Shown: positions 1-9,821 of the stretch, piece by piece | Numbering within the stretch: position 1 is the first letter of the stretch | Layout of the letters: each line of letters opens with the position of its first letter | DNA from: Thermoplasmata archaeon | GTDB taxonomy: Archaea; Thermoplasmatota; Thermoplasmata; Lutacidiplasmatales; UBA184 | DNA length: 64,000 bases | Assembly: GCA_022750435.1 (NCBI GenBank) | Contig: JAKIVS010000003.1 | Location: 58,717 to 122,716, forward strand | Direction of reading: 5' to 3' | Notes under the pieces: model-generated | Told to the model about the DNA's origin: nothing | The model's database searches: none | The model's input: the letters and a program-made list of their open reading frames with translations, nothing else | Program-made: the position numbers and the translations under genes

Positions 1-2592
1 TATCAGACGATCGACTTCGGCACCCTGCTCGACGTCGCCGTCGGGGGGGCCGGCTCCACCGTCGACCTGACGTTCCAGATCCAGGGAAACCCTGGGACGG
101 TTCCCTGGAGTTTCAGCGTCAACGGTCAGAACTTCACGGGGGCTGCCGGCACGACCACCTATGTCGTGACCGGCGTTCCGGCGAATCAGACGGTCAAGAT
201 TGAGGGCCCGACGGCGATCCCCAACGGTTTCTGGAAAGAGCGGGTGTTCCGGGCAAGCGTGCCGGAACTCTCTCAATTCGCGGCGAATGCGACGGTGGAC
301 TTCAATGGAACGGCCGATCTCGGGATCTCCTTCTCGTACCAGCCCCCGAATCTGCTCGACTGGTGCCTCTGTCTGTACCTGGACGGGGCCTACTACATCT
401 ACATCCCATACGTCGGCGCCGGCTTCGGCGGGATCTCCGAGCCCGCGTTTCCCTGGTACTTCCCGGCCGGCACCAAGCTCCTGGTTCAGCCCCAACTCAA
501 CTCCGGATCGGACCCAACACTCTACTACACCGGCACCGGGAATGGGTCGTACACCGGTCCGGGCACCTGGGCCAATCTCACGATGAACGCTCCCATCAAC
601 GAGACCGTTTGGAACGGACTGATTGGGAACGGCTCGATCAACGTCAACGCGGTCGGATTGCCCTCGGGCACTCCCTACTCCTTCCAGGTCGACGGGGTCA
701 GCGCGACGGGCGTCGCCGGCACCACGACGTACGTTGCGAACCTTCCCGTCGGGCCGCACGTGGTCACCGGCGCGCAGGCGAACGGAACTGGCGGGTTCGA
801 GTGGTTCGGCTCGCCGGCGTCCACCACCGTCGTCGTTCCGTTCGAGAGCAACGTAACTCTCGACTTCGCCAGCGTCAACTTGTCCTCGGCGCTCGGCACC
901 GTCGCCTTCCAGGCCTCCGGGCTGACCGCCGGTTCGGAGTGGACGATCTCGTTCAACGGGACCCTCTACTCCACGACGGGGGGTACGATCAACGTCACGA
1001 GTCGCTCCGGAATCTACCCGTTCGCCAGCTACTCGGCCGTTGCCCTCGGCGGGACGGCCGGGTACGCTCCGACGACGGTCGGCCCGAGCGCCTCGGTGCA
1101 GAGCGGGTCGACGTTCCTCGTGAACTACACGAGCGCCTACCTGGTCCGTATCGCCCCGGGCGTCGGCGGCACCGACAGTTCGCCCCTCACCGGCTGGTCC
1201 GCCCCTGGCACGGTCCTTCCCCTGAGCGCCACCCCGTCGTCGGGCTACACGTTCGTCGAGTGGGCGGGAACCGGGAACGGCTCCTACTCCGGTCCTCTCG
1301 CATCGACCAACGTGACGGTCCAGGGTCCGATCGAAGAGACGGCCGTCTTCGCGGCCCTTCCCGGGGCGCGGTTCAACCTGACCTTTACGGAGGCGGGCGT
1401 GCCCTCCGGAAGCTTCTGGAGCGTCAATCTCGACGGTCGCAACTACGCCGCCGCCACCTCGGGGCTCCAGGTTTCCAACTTGTACCCGTGCTCGGTCGGG
1501 GCGAAGGGACTCTACACCCTCTCCCTGCCCTACGCGACCGACGCGACGCAGAGCGGGATCCGCTACGTGCCGAACTCGTTGAACGGGACGGTCTGCACGA
1601 CCGGCTCGACGGTGGTCCCCGTTCAGTACTCGACGGAATACCTCGTCAACACCACCACGAACCTTCCGGCGGCGACGGTCAGCGCCACCTGCGGCCTTTC
1701 GGTCGGGACCGCCGTGTGGTGCAGCGCCGGAGCGCCCACGGACCTCGCGGCTCCCGCCGTCGCCGGCTACAGCTTCCTGGGGTGGATCGGCACGGGCGCC
1801 GGGAGCTATACCGGGAATCTTTCGAACGCGAACTTTGACGCGAACGGTCCCGTGTCCGAGTTGGCCAACTACGCGCCGGCGGCTCCGCCTCCGACCTACA
1901 CGGTCACCTTCTCCGCGAGTCCCGCGTTCCTAGTTGGGACGACCTGGTCGGTCAGCCTCGGCGGCCATGCGTACTCCTCCTCGGGCAGCACCCTCCTCGT
2001 GCCAGGGGTACCGGCGGGAACGGCCCAGTTCACTCTCTCCACCGCCTACTCCCCGACGGCGACGACGAAGTACACCCCGCTTCTGCTGACGGTCGGCGTG
2101 GCCGTGAGCGGCAACACCGCGAAGACGGTCCGCTACGGGGTCGACTTCGCCGGGACGATCTCGGGCAGTAGTGGCGGAACCGTCGGACCGGCGGGCGGTT
2201 GGTTCGCCGCGAACGCCTCCGTCCCGCTGAGCGCCGTCCCGAACGCGGGCCAGCAGTTCGTCTCCTGGACCGGGACCGGGGGGGCGTACTCCGGGACCGA
2301 CCCCAACGGCTCGTTCTCCGTCACGGCGCCGTTCACCGAGATCGCCACCTTCGCCCCGGTCGGTTCCGTGCCGTCGACGACCAGCACCACCTCCTCGCCG
2401 TGGAACTCTCCGCCCCTCTGGGCCGGTCTCGCCGTGGTCGGGCTCCTCGTTGGCCTGGCGGTTGGCCTGCTCCTCCTCCGCCGCGGCCGACCCCCCGCCG
2501 GCGAGGAGCCGGCGTCGAGCGCTGCCGAGCCCACACCGGAGGAGTCGGCCTCGCCCCCCGCGGATGACCCACCGGCTCCGGAGGTCGCATGA
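1..2592 (+). CDS. C-terminal part of a giant cell-surface repeat protein (5' end outside window)
   Basis: The frame is open from base 1, so the start lies upstream; the GTG at 166 is internal. The protein is built of alternating beta-rich modules of two kinds. One resembles the divergent InlB B-repeat family, with a recurring core like W-x-GTGNGSYTG followed by a hydrophobic strand ending in E-T-A-x-F. The other has a core like GLPxGTxWSV. Many N-x-S/T sequons suggest glycosylation. A Ser/Thr-rich linker precedes one hydrophobic helix (about the last 60 residues), three basic residues and an acidic Pro/Ala-rich tail, i.e. a C-terminal membrane anchor with a short cytoplasmic end. The next gene starts inside its stop codon (ATGA at 2589), so the two are probably co-transcribed. 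Role in adhesion or the cell envelope is inferred. Confidence 0.85.
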   Translation, partial: YQTIDFGTLLDVAVGGAGSTVDLTFQIQGNPGTVPWSFSVNGQNFTGAAGTTTYVVTGVPANQTVKIEGPTAIPNGFWKERVFRASVPELSQFAANATVDFNGTADLGISFSYQPPNLLDWCLCLYLDGAYYIYIPYVGAGFGGISEPAFPWYFPAGTKLLVQPQLNSGSDPTLYYTGTGNGSYTGPGTWANLTMNAPINETVWNGLIGNGSINVNAVGLPSGTPYSFQVDGVSATGVAGTTTYVANLPVGPHVVTGAQANGTGGFEWFGSPASTTVVVPFESNVTLDFASVNLSSALGTVAFQASGLTAGSEWTISFNGTLYSTTGGTINVTSRSGIYPFASYSAVALGGTAGYAPTTVGPSASVQSGSTFLVNYTSAYLVRIAPGVGGTDSSPLTGWSAPGTVLPLSATPSSGYTFVEWAGTGNGSYSGPLASTNVTVQGPIEETAVFAALPGARFNLTFTEAGVPSGSFWSVNLDGRNYAAATSGLQVSNLYPCSVGAKGLYTLSLPYATDATQSGIRYVPNSLNGTVCTTGSTVVPVQYSTEYLVNTTTNLPAATVSATCGLSVGTAVWCSAGAPTDLAAPAVAGYSFLGWIGTGAGSYTGNLSNANFDANGPVSELANYAPAAPPPTYTVTFSASPAFLVGTTWSVSLGGHAYSSSGSTLLVPGVPAGTAQFTLSTAYSPTATTKYTPLLLTVGVAVSGNTAKTVRYGVDFAGTISGSSGGTVGPAGGWFAANASVPLSAVPNAGQQFVSWTGTGGAYSGTDPNGSFSVTAPFTEIATFAPVGSVPSTTSTTSSPWNSPPLWAGLAVVGLLVGLAVGLLLLRRGRPPAGEEPASSAAEPTPEESASPPADDPPAPEVA

Positions 2593-5500
2593 CGGCGGTC
2601 CCGGGCCCGGGACGCCGCCGTATCGCGGCCGCGCTCGCGGTGGCCGTCGTCGCCTTGATGGCACTCCCGGCAGGCTCGTTCGCGTTCGGGTATTCTGCTC
2701 TCCCGACCGCGAGCGACCACGCCTCGGGCGACCTCCTCGTTCCGTCGAACCCCGCCGCCCGCTTCGTGGCGCCCTCCGTCCACCCGGGGGTCACGGGGTC
2801 GAACACGACGTTCTTCACGAACACCCCGATGCCGCTCCCGACGAAGCAAGTCTGTTACGGCGGACCCGCCTCGGGCGCGTGCGCGAACATCACCAACGAG
2901 CCCTCGATCAACTACACGTCGACCGGTGTCCTCGCAATGGCGTACACCGCCATCACAAACGCGAGCCCGTGCCCCAACGTCTCCGCCAGCGCGCAGTCGG
3001 AGATCGGCTTTGTCAGTTCGACGAATCTGGGCGCGAGTTGGTCGTCCCCGGTCTATCTCGGAAACCCCGTGTGTTCGGACGGCCCCGCGTACGCGAGCGC
3101 GTGGGAGCCGAGCCTCACTTCCCTCGGGAACGGAACGCTGGCGCTCGTGTACATTGAGTACAACATGTCGGGGACGCTCGGCGCCGCCCCGTTCGTTCCG
3201 TACTCCTCGGAGGTGAACACCCCGTACGCCCGGCTCGTGTTCACGGAGAGCTACGACGGGGGAAGCACGTGGACGACCCCGACCGTTCTGAACTCCTCGG
3301 CGCTGAACGCCTCGGGGAGCCTGAGGCTTTGGACCCCCGAACGGCCGTGGATCTCCGCGCAGGGCAACTCGGTCTACGTGACCTGGGAGAACTTCACGCA
3401 GTCCACGTTGTACCCTCAGTCCTACAACCTGAACTGGGCCGGCGGTGCCTCGATCGGGTCCCATCTGGTCGTCTCAACGAATGGCGGCTCGACGTGGGGC
3501 ACGCCGATCGACCTCCCCGTCACGACGGGGCTGTACTATCCGTTCTACGAGCACGTCGCGATGAACCCGACCGTCCTCGCCGCGCCCAACGGCTCCGTGT
3601 ACGTCTCGTTCACGACGAACGTCTCCTACGGCCTGCCGTGCGCGACGATCTGCCTCCAAGCTCCGACTGTGGTCGGGAACGTCGTGGTGGGCGAATCGCG
3701 GGACAACGGGAGCACGTTCCGGTGGTCGACGATCGCCGCCGACGTCGCGCTGAACCCCCTGTGGGGTGCGTTCTACGACCCGTCCCCGCAACTCGCGGTG
3801 AACCCGACGACGGGCCAGCTCTATGCGACGTACTCGGCGGCCCTTCCCGGGACCTATTGCTTCCCCTCCGTGCCGGTGTTCTGCGGCGTGGAAGCCGCGT
3901 CGTCCGCCGTCTTCTTCGCGAACTCGTCCGACGGCGGCGCAACCTGGTCGACGGCGCACCTCGTGGACCCGAGCCTGATCGACAACAATGGGGGACCCCA
4001 GAGCGAGACGTACAACCCGTCGCTCGTCGTCGACAACCAGGGCGTGGTTCACGTCGAGATGTCCTACGCGCAGTACGTGCCCTGTGCGAGCTACTGTGTC
4101 CGCCAGGAGCAGCTGTACTACAACAGCACCGACAACGGCACGACGTTCGCGGGCGGGTACATCCTCTCGGGGAATTACACGTTCAATCCCAACCAATGGG
4201 ACGGCGAGTACGACACGATGGCGAGCGCGGGGGGTCACCTGTGGATCGCCTACGTCCAGGACCTCTGCCCGGCGTGGGTCACCCAGAGCTGCTACATGTA
4301 CAGCAGCACGACCGGCCGCGCCCAGGTGACCGTCGCCGAGCCGTTCCGGGGCACCGGCGTGACGCTGACCTTCACGGAGACCGGAGTCCCCAGGGGGTCC
4401 TCGTGGTCGGTGGACGTCCTCGGCAACGTGCGTTCGGCCACCGCTCCGGCGAGCATCGCGGTGGGAGGCGTACCGACCGGCCAGAGGCTAAACTGGAGCC
4501 TGCCTTGGGAGAACGTCAGCTACGGGGACTCCTACCAAGGAACCGTCCCGACGTCGACGCCGTGGGTCTTCTCGGCGAACGCGACGATCCCGGTGACGTA
4601 CGCGCAGTTCGTCCGGGTCCAGATCACCACGCTGCCGAACTTCAACGACTGCTACGGCCAGTGCCTGAACTGGAACTTCCCGACGCCGGGGGTGACGTGG
4701 CTCCCGGTCGGCTCCGGCTTGACGGAATCCGTGACCTACGCGGCGCCGAACTGCGCGACGGCGTACTGCGACTATCTCAACGTCACGTGGCTCGGATGGG
4801 CCGGGGTGGGCAACGGGAGCGTTAGCGGCAACCAGACCACCATCAGCTTCACGGCGAACGGACCGATCAACGAGACGGCCCAGTTCCTGCCGATCGGTGT
4901 CTGCTACGGTCAGATCCCGTACCTGACGTGCTCGGGGAACGGGACGGAGCTCGTGCAGTTCAACGAGTCCGGGCTCCCGACCGGGACGTCCTGGTCGGTG
5001 ACGGCGGACGGGGTTACGGGAAGTTCGACGAACGGGACGCTCGAGCTGAACGTGCCGAACGGCACGGTCTCCTGGAGCGCCTGGACGGTCCCGTCGGGGG
5101 CGACGAACCTGTGGGTCCCCACCTCCAACCAGCCGTTGGTGATCGAGGTCCCGTACACGCAGTACGTCGACCTCACCTACACCAAGTCCGCCCTGACGGG
5201 ACAAGCGTTCTCGGTGCAGTTCAACGCCGCCGGGCTCCCCTCGGGAACGAACTGGGCGGCGAATCTTTCCGGAACCCTCGACGCCTTCTACCAGCCGAAC
5301 AGCACCGCGACCGTCAACGAAGGAAACTACAACCTCTCCTTCGCCCCGATCTACGCCGAGAACGGGACGGCGTACACCGCCCAGTCGATCGTCGTGGAGC
5401 CGTTTGTGATGAATGCCACGAACTCGACGTATGGCGCGAGCGCCCACGTCTCGGTGCACGGGGCCCTCGCGATCTTCGTCACGTTCCAGGAGACGGTGGA

Positions 5501-6953
5501 GGTCACGGTCCAGTCGAACGCCAACGGGACCGCCGGTCCGGCGCAGCAGTGGGTCGTCCCGGGCAACGCCGTCGTGCTCCATGCGACGCCGAACGCGGGC
5601 TACGCCTTCGCCGGCTGGTCCGGCACCGGGAAGGGCGCTACCACGTCGGCCCAGGAGTTCCAGGAAACGGCGACGATCTTCCCGGCGGGACCGGTCGTCG
5701 AGGTCGCCACCTTCGTCCCCGCCTCCTCGGGCCGGTACTCCGCGACGTTCCGCACCCTCGGGATCCCCGGCGGGGCGTCCGTCACGGTCTCGCTCGGGAT
5801 GCGCAACGTCTCGGGAAACGGCGCCGGCCTCACCATCGGCAATCTCAGCGCCGGTTGGTACACCCTGTCCGTCCCGGATGTCTACGCGAACACGACCGGC
5901 GGCACGCAGTATGAGTTCAGCACGGCGGTCGCCTCGGGCGGCACGCTCTACCCGAACGGCACCCTGCAGGTCGTTGGCAACGTGGCACTCAACCTGACGT
6001 ACCTCACGAAGTATCTCGTGACCCTCGCCGAGACGGGCCCCGGGACGATCTCCCTCGCGGCGGGTGCGTACTGGTACCTCGCCAACGACACGGTGTCGGT
6101 CACGGCCACCCCGGGGACCGGGAGTCGGTTCCTCGGCTGGGTCGGGAGCGGGACGGGCGCCTACACGGGCCCCCTGACGCAGCTCGCCCTCGGCGTCGCC
6201 GCTCCGTTCAACGAGGTGGCGGTATTCGCACAGCCCGCGGGCCCGGCGACGTTCACCCTGACCGTGATCCAGTTGGGACTCCCCAACGGGGTCCCGTGGT
6301 CGGTTCTCGTGGGCGCGCTGGGAACCTCGGGGATGGGGAGCACCCTCGCCGTGACCGGGCTCAACGGGTCGTACTCGCTGACGGTCGGCAACGTGTCGGG
6401 CCCCACGGCCGGCACCCAGTACGAGTCGAACGTGACCGCCCTCTCGCCCGTCCTCGTGACCCAGAACCATACAGTGCACGTCGGGTTCACCGAACAGTAC
6501 TCCCTGACGGTCGAGGCCGGTTCCGGTGGCTCCGCGACCCCGAGCGGGACCACGTGGTACGACGGCGGAGCCACGGTCCCCGTCTCCGCGAGCGCGTCGA
6601 CCGGCGAATCGTTCCAGGGATGGAACGGAACGGGGAACGGGCAGTACACGGGATCGAACCCGTCGACGTCGATCACCATCAACGGGCCGGTCACGGAGCT
6701 CGCGACGTTCGCCCCGACGGTGGCGCCGCCGGCGACGCACTCCTCGAGCGGAACCTCGTACACCGGACTCCCGATCGCCCTCGGAGCGTTCGTGGCGCTC
6801 CTGGTGGTCGGCGCCCTCGTCGGCGCGCTGCTCGCCCGGCGCCGTCCGCCGTCGGACGACGCCGGAGCCCCGGCCGCCGAAGCCCCCGCCGCCGAGCCGT
6901 CGGAACTGCTCTACGGGGCCGAGTCGCCCCCGCCCGCGGAGGATTCGGGATAG
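2589..6953 (+). CDS. Giant secreted surface protein with BNR/Asp-box propeller and InlB-B-like repeats
   Basis: This 1454-residue protein has an N-terminal signal peptide (basic residues, then an Ala/Val-rich core, residues 1-33). Residues about 90-580 carry several Asp-box-like turns (S-x-D-G-G-x-T-W and relatives), the hallmark of BNR/sialidase-type beta-propellers. The rest is made of the same divergent InlB-B-like and GLPxGTxW modules as the upstream gene, then a C-terminal transmembrane helix and an acidic Pro-rich tail. An enzymatic sialidase role cannot be claimed because no arginine triad was identified; Asp-boxes also occur in non-enzymatic propellers. The 4-nt overlap with the upstream stop supports the ATG at 2589 and an operon of two paralogous envelope proteins. 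Confidence 0.85.
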   Translation: MTAVPGPGRRRIAAALAVAVVALMALPAGSFAFGYSALPTASDHASGDLLVPSNPAARFVAPSVHPGVTGSNTTFFTNTPMPLPTKQVCYGGPASGACANITNEPSINYTSTGVLAMAYTAITNASPCPNVSASAQSEIGFVSSTNLGASWSSPVYLGNPVCSDGPAYASAWEPSLTSLGNGTLALVYIEYNMSGTLGAAPFVPYSSEVNTPYARLVFTESYDGGSTWTTPTVLNSSALNASGSLRLWTPERPWISAQGNSVYVTWENFTQSTLYPQSYNLNWAGGASIGSHLVVSTNGGSTWGTPIDLPVTTGLYYPFYEHVAMNPTVLAAPNGSVYVSFTTNVSYGLPCATICLQAPTVVGNVVVGESRDNGSTFRWSTIAADVALNPLWGAFYDPSPQLAVNPTTGQLYATYSAALPGTYCFPSVPVFCGVEAASSAVFFANSSDGGATWSTAHLVDPSLIDNNGGPQSETYNPSLVVDNQGVVHVEMSYAQYVPCASYCVRQEQLYYNSTDNGTTFAGGYILSGNYTFNPNQWDGEYDTMASAGGHLWIAYVQDLCPAWVTQSCYMYSSTTGRAQVTVAEPFRGTGVTLTFTETGVPRGSSWSVDVLGNVRSATAPASIAVGGVPTGQRLNWSLPWENVSYGDSYQGTVPTSTPWVFSANATIPVTYAQFVRVQITTLPNFNDCYGQCLNWNFPTPGVTWLPVGSGLTESVTYAAPNCATAYCDYLNVTWLGWAGVGNGSVSGNQTTISFTANGPINETAQFLPIGVCYGQIPYLTCSGNGTELVQFNESGLPTGTSWSVTADGVTGSSTNGTLELNVPNGTVSWSAWTVPSGATNLWVPTSNQPLVIEVPYTQYVDLTYTKSALTGQAFSVQFNAAGLPSGTNWAANLSGTLDAFYQPNSTATVNEGNYNLSFAPIYAENGTAYTAQSIVVEPFVMNATNSTYGASAHVSVHGALAIFVTFQETVEVTVQSNANGTAGPAQQWVVPGNAVVLHATPNAGYAFAGWSGTGKGATTSAQEFQETATIFPAGPVVEVATFVPASSGRYSATFRTLGIPGGASVTVSLGMRNVSGNGAGLTIGNLSAGWYTLSVPDVYANTTGGTQYEFSTAVASGGTLYPNGTLQVVGNVALNLTYLTKYLVTLAETGPGTISLAAGAYWYLANDTVSVTATPGTGSRFLGWVGSGTGAYTGPLTQLALGVAAPFNEVAVFAQPAGPATFTLTVIQLGLPNGVPWSVLVGALGTSGMGSTLAVTGLNGSYSLTVGNVSGPTAGTQYESNVTALSPVLVTQNHTVHVGFTEQYSLTVEAGSGGSATPSGTTWYDGGATVPVSASASTGESFQGWNGTGNGQYTGSNPSTSITINGPVTELATFAPTVAPPATHSSSGTSYTGLPIALGAFVALLVVGALVGALLARRRPPSDDAGAPAAEAPAAEPSELLYGAESPPPAEDSG

Positions 6954-7013
6954 CCCCGACTCGCTCCCCACCGCGTCCGAACGTTCCGGCCCGCCGGTCC
7001 GCGAGCCCGCTCC

Positions 7014-7715
7014 TCAGTCCACCGACAGTCGACGTCGACGGGGAACCGGCGTCGCGACCCGCCGGACCAGGAAGTGCCGCAGTTCGTCCTCGATCCACTG
7101 GTGGAGCACGGGGTAGCCCGTCCGGTCCGACCATCGGACCATCTCGATGGGCGCGGTCGGGTCGTCGGTGACGAGGTGGACGACTTCGTCGACCGTCCGC
7201 CGGCCGATCTCCTCGTCGAGCCGCACCAGGATCGCCTGGCACTCGGCACCGATCTCGAACATCTCGACGTCCGGCGCCGCCGGGAGGCAGTGGATCCGCA
7301 TCGCGCGGATCTTCCGCCGAAGCTCCTCGGCGACGTCCGCCGCCCCCGCGAGAGCCTCGAGGGCCCGGGGGTCCTCGGGGCGGACCCGAACGACCCAGCC
7401 GTCGGTGTACGGCGCGTCGTTGAGCAGCTTCGGGCGTTCGGGGAGGCGAGGGTTGCGTTCGAGCACGGTGGCCGCGAAGGGAAGCCGGACGGCGCCGGTG
7501 AACCGGACGCTCTCGATGGTGGCCACGCTCCGCCCGACGGGCTGCGCGCCGGGAACGTCGCGGTAGGTGACGGCGACGAACTTCCCCGCGAACGAGGCCA
7601 GCGGGGCCATCACCCCGACGGTGACGACTCCCTCGCCCGAGGCCGGGGCCGCCCAGACGTCGCGCTCGAGGTCGTAGCGGCGGTCGTCGGGGAGCGGGCA
7701 GCCGTCGACGTCCAC
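7014..7715 (-). CDS. GcvH-like domain fused to a TusA/SirA-like domain, both without their carrier motif
   Basis: Residues about 1-113 match the glycine-cleavage H-protein fold, including E-S-V at 69-70 and the downstream stretch ending PKLLNDAPYTDGW. At the lipoylation position the usual Lys is Arg (residue 71), so lipoylation is not expected. Residues about 135-223 resemble the TusA/SirA sulfur carrier fold (TDDPTAP turn, C-terminal F-L-V-R-R). The first Cys of the normal CPxP motif is kept (C159), but the prolines are replaced by Q-A-I. Function is unknown; a non-catalytic scaffold or regulatory role in sulfur or lipoate transfer is only an inference. The start is GTG at 7715, with a weak TATA-like box (GGTAAATC) about 25 nt upstream. 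Confidence 0.75.
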   Translation of the reverse strand: MDVDGCPLPDDRRYDLERDVWAAPASGEGVVTVGVMAPLASFAGKFVAVTYRDVPGAQPVGRSVATIESVRFTGAVRLPFAATVLERNPRLPERPKLLNDAPYTDGWVVRVRPEDPRALEALAGAADVAEELRRKIRAMRIHCLPAAPDVEMFEIGAECQAILVRLDEEIGRRTVDEVVHLVTDDPTAPIEMVRWSDRTGYPVLHQWIEDELRHFLVRRVATPVPRRRRLSVD

Positions 7716-7804
7716 GGGCCGACGAGCGAAGCCGTCGATTTACCCGTATGCGTCCGGGCCATCGCAACAGTCTTTAGGAGAGGGGGGCGCCTCGCCCCCC
7801 ATCC

Positions 7805-7999
7805 ATGGTCGCGCGCTCGCATCCGACCGAACCGTCGGTCGCCTCCCCCCGACGGTGCCGATGCGGGCATTTCCCGAGCGCGCACATGCGCGTCACCCCC
7901 GTGGGGGCCGGCTCCCCCGGGAATTTCGGCCTCGAGCCGACCGGACCGTGCGCCATCTGCGGAGAGCTGGGCTGCGCCCGGTTCGCTCCCGTGGGGTAG
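7805..7999 (+). CDS. Small zinc-binding-type protein, function unknown
   Basis: This 64-residue ORF begins with ATG and has a compact Cys/His pattern: C-x-C-G-H followed by a His in the first half, then C-x-x-C-G-E-x-G-C in the second half. The spacing is typical of small metal-binding knuckles and would be unlikely in a chance GC-rich ORF. An AT-containing box (TCTTTAGG) lies about 30 nt upstream. It sits alone between a divergent gene and a secreted protein gene. No family was recognised. Confidence 0.6.
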   Translation: MVARSHPTEPSVASPRRCRCGHFPSAHMRVTPVGAGSPGNFGLEPTGPCAICGELGCARFAPVG

Positions 8000-8060
8000 C
8001 GGCCCGCCTCCGCGCGCGTCGCAGTCTCGTGGGCGTACCGACGGCCCCCCCGCAAGGCGG

Positions 8061-9821
8061 ATGAGGGGACCGCCTGCTCGGGGACCGATGCGCCGCGGCC
8101 TCGCCCTTGCGCTCGCTCTCCTGGTCGGCGCCCTCGTGCTCCTCCCCCTGTCCGGGGAGCGTGCGCCGGGCGCCGAGGGTCCCGGCGCTCCGGTCGCCGG
8201 TCCGCCCGCCCTGTTCCACGCCCTCCCCGCGGCGGCTCGCGGACTCGCCGCCTCCCCCTCGTCCCCCTCGGCGCTCGGAGCCTCGGCCCGCATGCTGGTC
8301 GGCACGGAGGATCCGGCCAGCGTGCCGAACGACGGGATCGCGACGAACCTCACCGCATTCCCGAACGTCCCTCTCCCCGCGGATTCGTCGTTCCAGACCG
8401 GGGCGGAGGAGGTGATCGGCGGGTACGAGGCGGTGTTCGGACTGTTTACGAACACCGCGATGGCGCCCACGGCGTTCTACACCGTCTTCACCAACACGTC
8501 GGACCAGACGGCCCGTCTGGAGTACTGGACCGCCCTCCCCATCGTTGAAGGCGCTCCGTACGACTTCGTCCTGCAGCGCACGAACGGAACCGTGTGGACC
8601 CTGACGGTGAACGGCGAACCGTTCGGAGACAACGCCTCGACGGCCGACTTCGACTACGGCGCGCTGGCCGCCACGTGGCTGGGCGGATTGACGTTCTCGG
8701 AGCTCGCCATCTACGCGACGACGACGACGGTGCCGGCGACCTACGTGGCGACGTCCGCGATCGGCGTCCACCTCCCGAGCGGAGGATGGTACCTGCCGCG
8801 GAACGCGACGGCGAACTACACCGGACCGGTCGGCGCCTCCTGGGGCGTGGAAGGGCGGATCCAGCTCGCCTCTCTCGCCCCCGGGGAGCTCGATTCGGGG
8901 ACCTCGTTCGCGCCGATCCGCAACTCGAGCCCGCTCTGGAACGGAGGGGCGCTACCGGTCGTGGTCTCCGTCTCGTTCGACGCTCCGTCGGTCCTCGGCC
9001 TCGGCGTCGTCGGGGTCACGGTCAACGTCTCGACCGGCGCGGGGAGCCCGTTGGGGGGCGTTCCGGTCTACGTCGGGGACACCCTGGGGGGCCAGGCCAG
9101 CCCCTCGACCCTCGTGACCGCGGTGGACGGAGGGGCCGCGACGCTGCTGACCGCCCCGAACGAGAGCGCCGCGTCGACCGACGTCGTCTTGGCCACCGTG
9201 ACGATCCTGGGGTACTCGGGGGCGACGACCGGCGACATCACCGTGCTCCCCTCCGTCCAGGTCGTGGTCGAGAGCGACCCCTCCGCGTTGACCATCTCCC
9301 CCGACGGGACGTCGACCGTCACCTTCCAGACCCGGGACGCGAGCGGGAACCCGTACCCGACGGTCGCCCTCACGCTCACGCCCGAATTCGCGACCGGGTC
9401 GGTGGGGACCTCGGGCGGGGCCGGCGTGACGATCCAACCGGACGCCGGAATCTCCGACGCCAACGGAACGTTTTCTGCCACGTTGACCGCCCCGCACGAG
9501 CCGGGCGCGTACGCGGTGCTCGCCAGCGTCGTTTCCCTGGGGGCATGGGGGCACGTGGTCGTGAACGTCAGCGTGCGAACGCCTGCGCCGTCGTTCTGGG
9601 CGACGTACGGCCCCTCCCGGATCGTTCCGGCGCTGGCGGTCCTAGGCGCCGTTGTCCTGCTCAGCCTCGCGGTCCTCTGGGTCCGACGCCGCCGGGGCAA
9701 GCGCCAGCCGCTGCCCGAGATGGACCTTCGACGGATGCGACAGGCGGCGGAGGAGCCGCGACGGGACGGGAGCGGAGCGCCCCCGGTCAGCCGTACGCCG
9801 CCCGGATCAGGTACTCCTTGA
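8061..9821 (+). CDS. Secreted, membrane-anchored protein with an Ig-like (Big_1-type) domain
   Basis: I place the start at ATG 8061; a second in-frame ATG at 8088 gives a cleaner signal peptide (MRRGLALALALLVGALVLL) and is equally likely. Residues about 80-300 form a beta-rich extracellular region with N-glycosylation sequons, possibly a lectin- or concanavalin-like sandwich. A region with a G-V-P-V-Y-V core and then a domain resembling bacterial Ig-like group 1 (DASGNPYPTVALTLTP, later GTFSATLTAP) follow. It ends with one transmembrane helix and a basic cytoplasmic tail. Its 3' end overlaps the convergent gene by about 35 bp. Envelope function is inferred. Confidence 0.8.
   Translation: MRGPPARGPMRRGLALALALLVGALVLLPLSGERAPGAEGPGAPVAGPPALFHALPAAARGLAASPSSPSALGASARMLVGTEDPASVPNDGIATNLTAFPNVPLPADSSFQTGAEEVIGGYEAVFGLFTNTAMAPTAFYTVFTNTSDQTARLEYWTALPIVEGAPYDFVLQRTNGTVWTLTVNGEPFGDNASTADFDYGALAATWLGGLTFSELAIYATTTTVPATYVATSAIGVHLPSGGWYLPRNATANYTGPVGASWGVEGRIQLASLAPGELDSGTSFAPIRNSSPLWNGGALPVVVSVSFDAPSVLGLGVVGVTVNVSTGAGSPLGGVPVYVGDTLGGQASPSTLVTAVDGGAATLLTAPNESAASTDVVLATVTILGYSGATTGDITVLPSVQVVVESDPSALTISPDGTSTVTFQTRDASGNPYPTVALTLTPEFATGSVGTSGGAGVTIQPDAGISDANGTFSATLTAPHEPGAYAVLASVVSLGAWGHVVVNVSVRTPAPSFWATYGPSRIVPALAVLGAVVLLSLAVLWVRRRRGKRQPLPEMDLRRMRQAAEEPRRDGSGAPPVSRTPPGSGTP

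Noticed and set aside
4488..6971. Long minus-strand open frame (827 codons) opposite the surface protein
   Set aside because: Arg/Gly/Asp-rich shadow of a high-GC gene; the plus-strand product has a signal peptide, repeats and an anchor.
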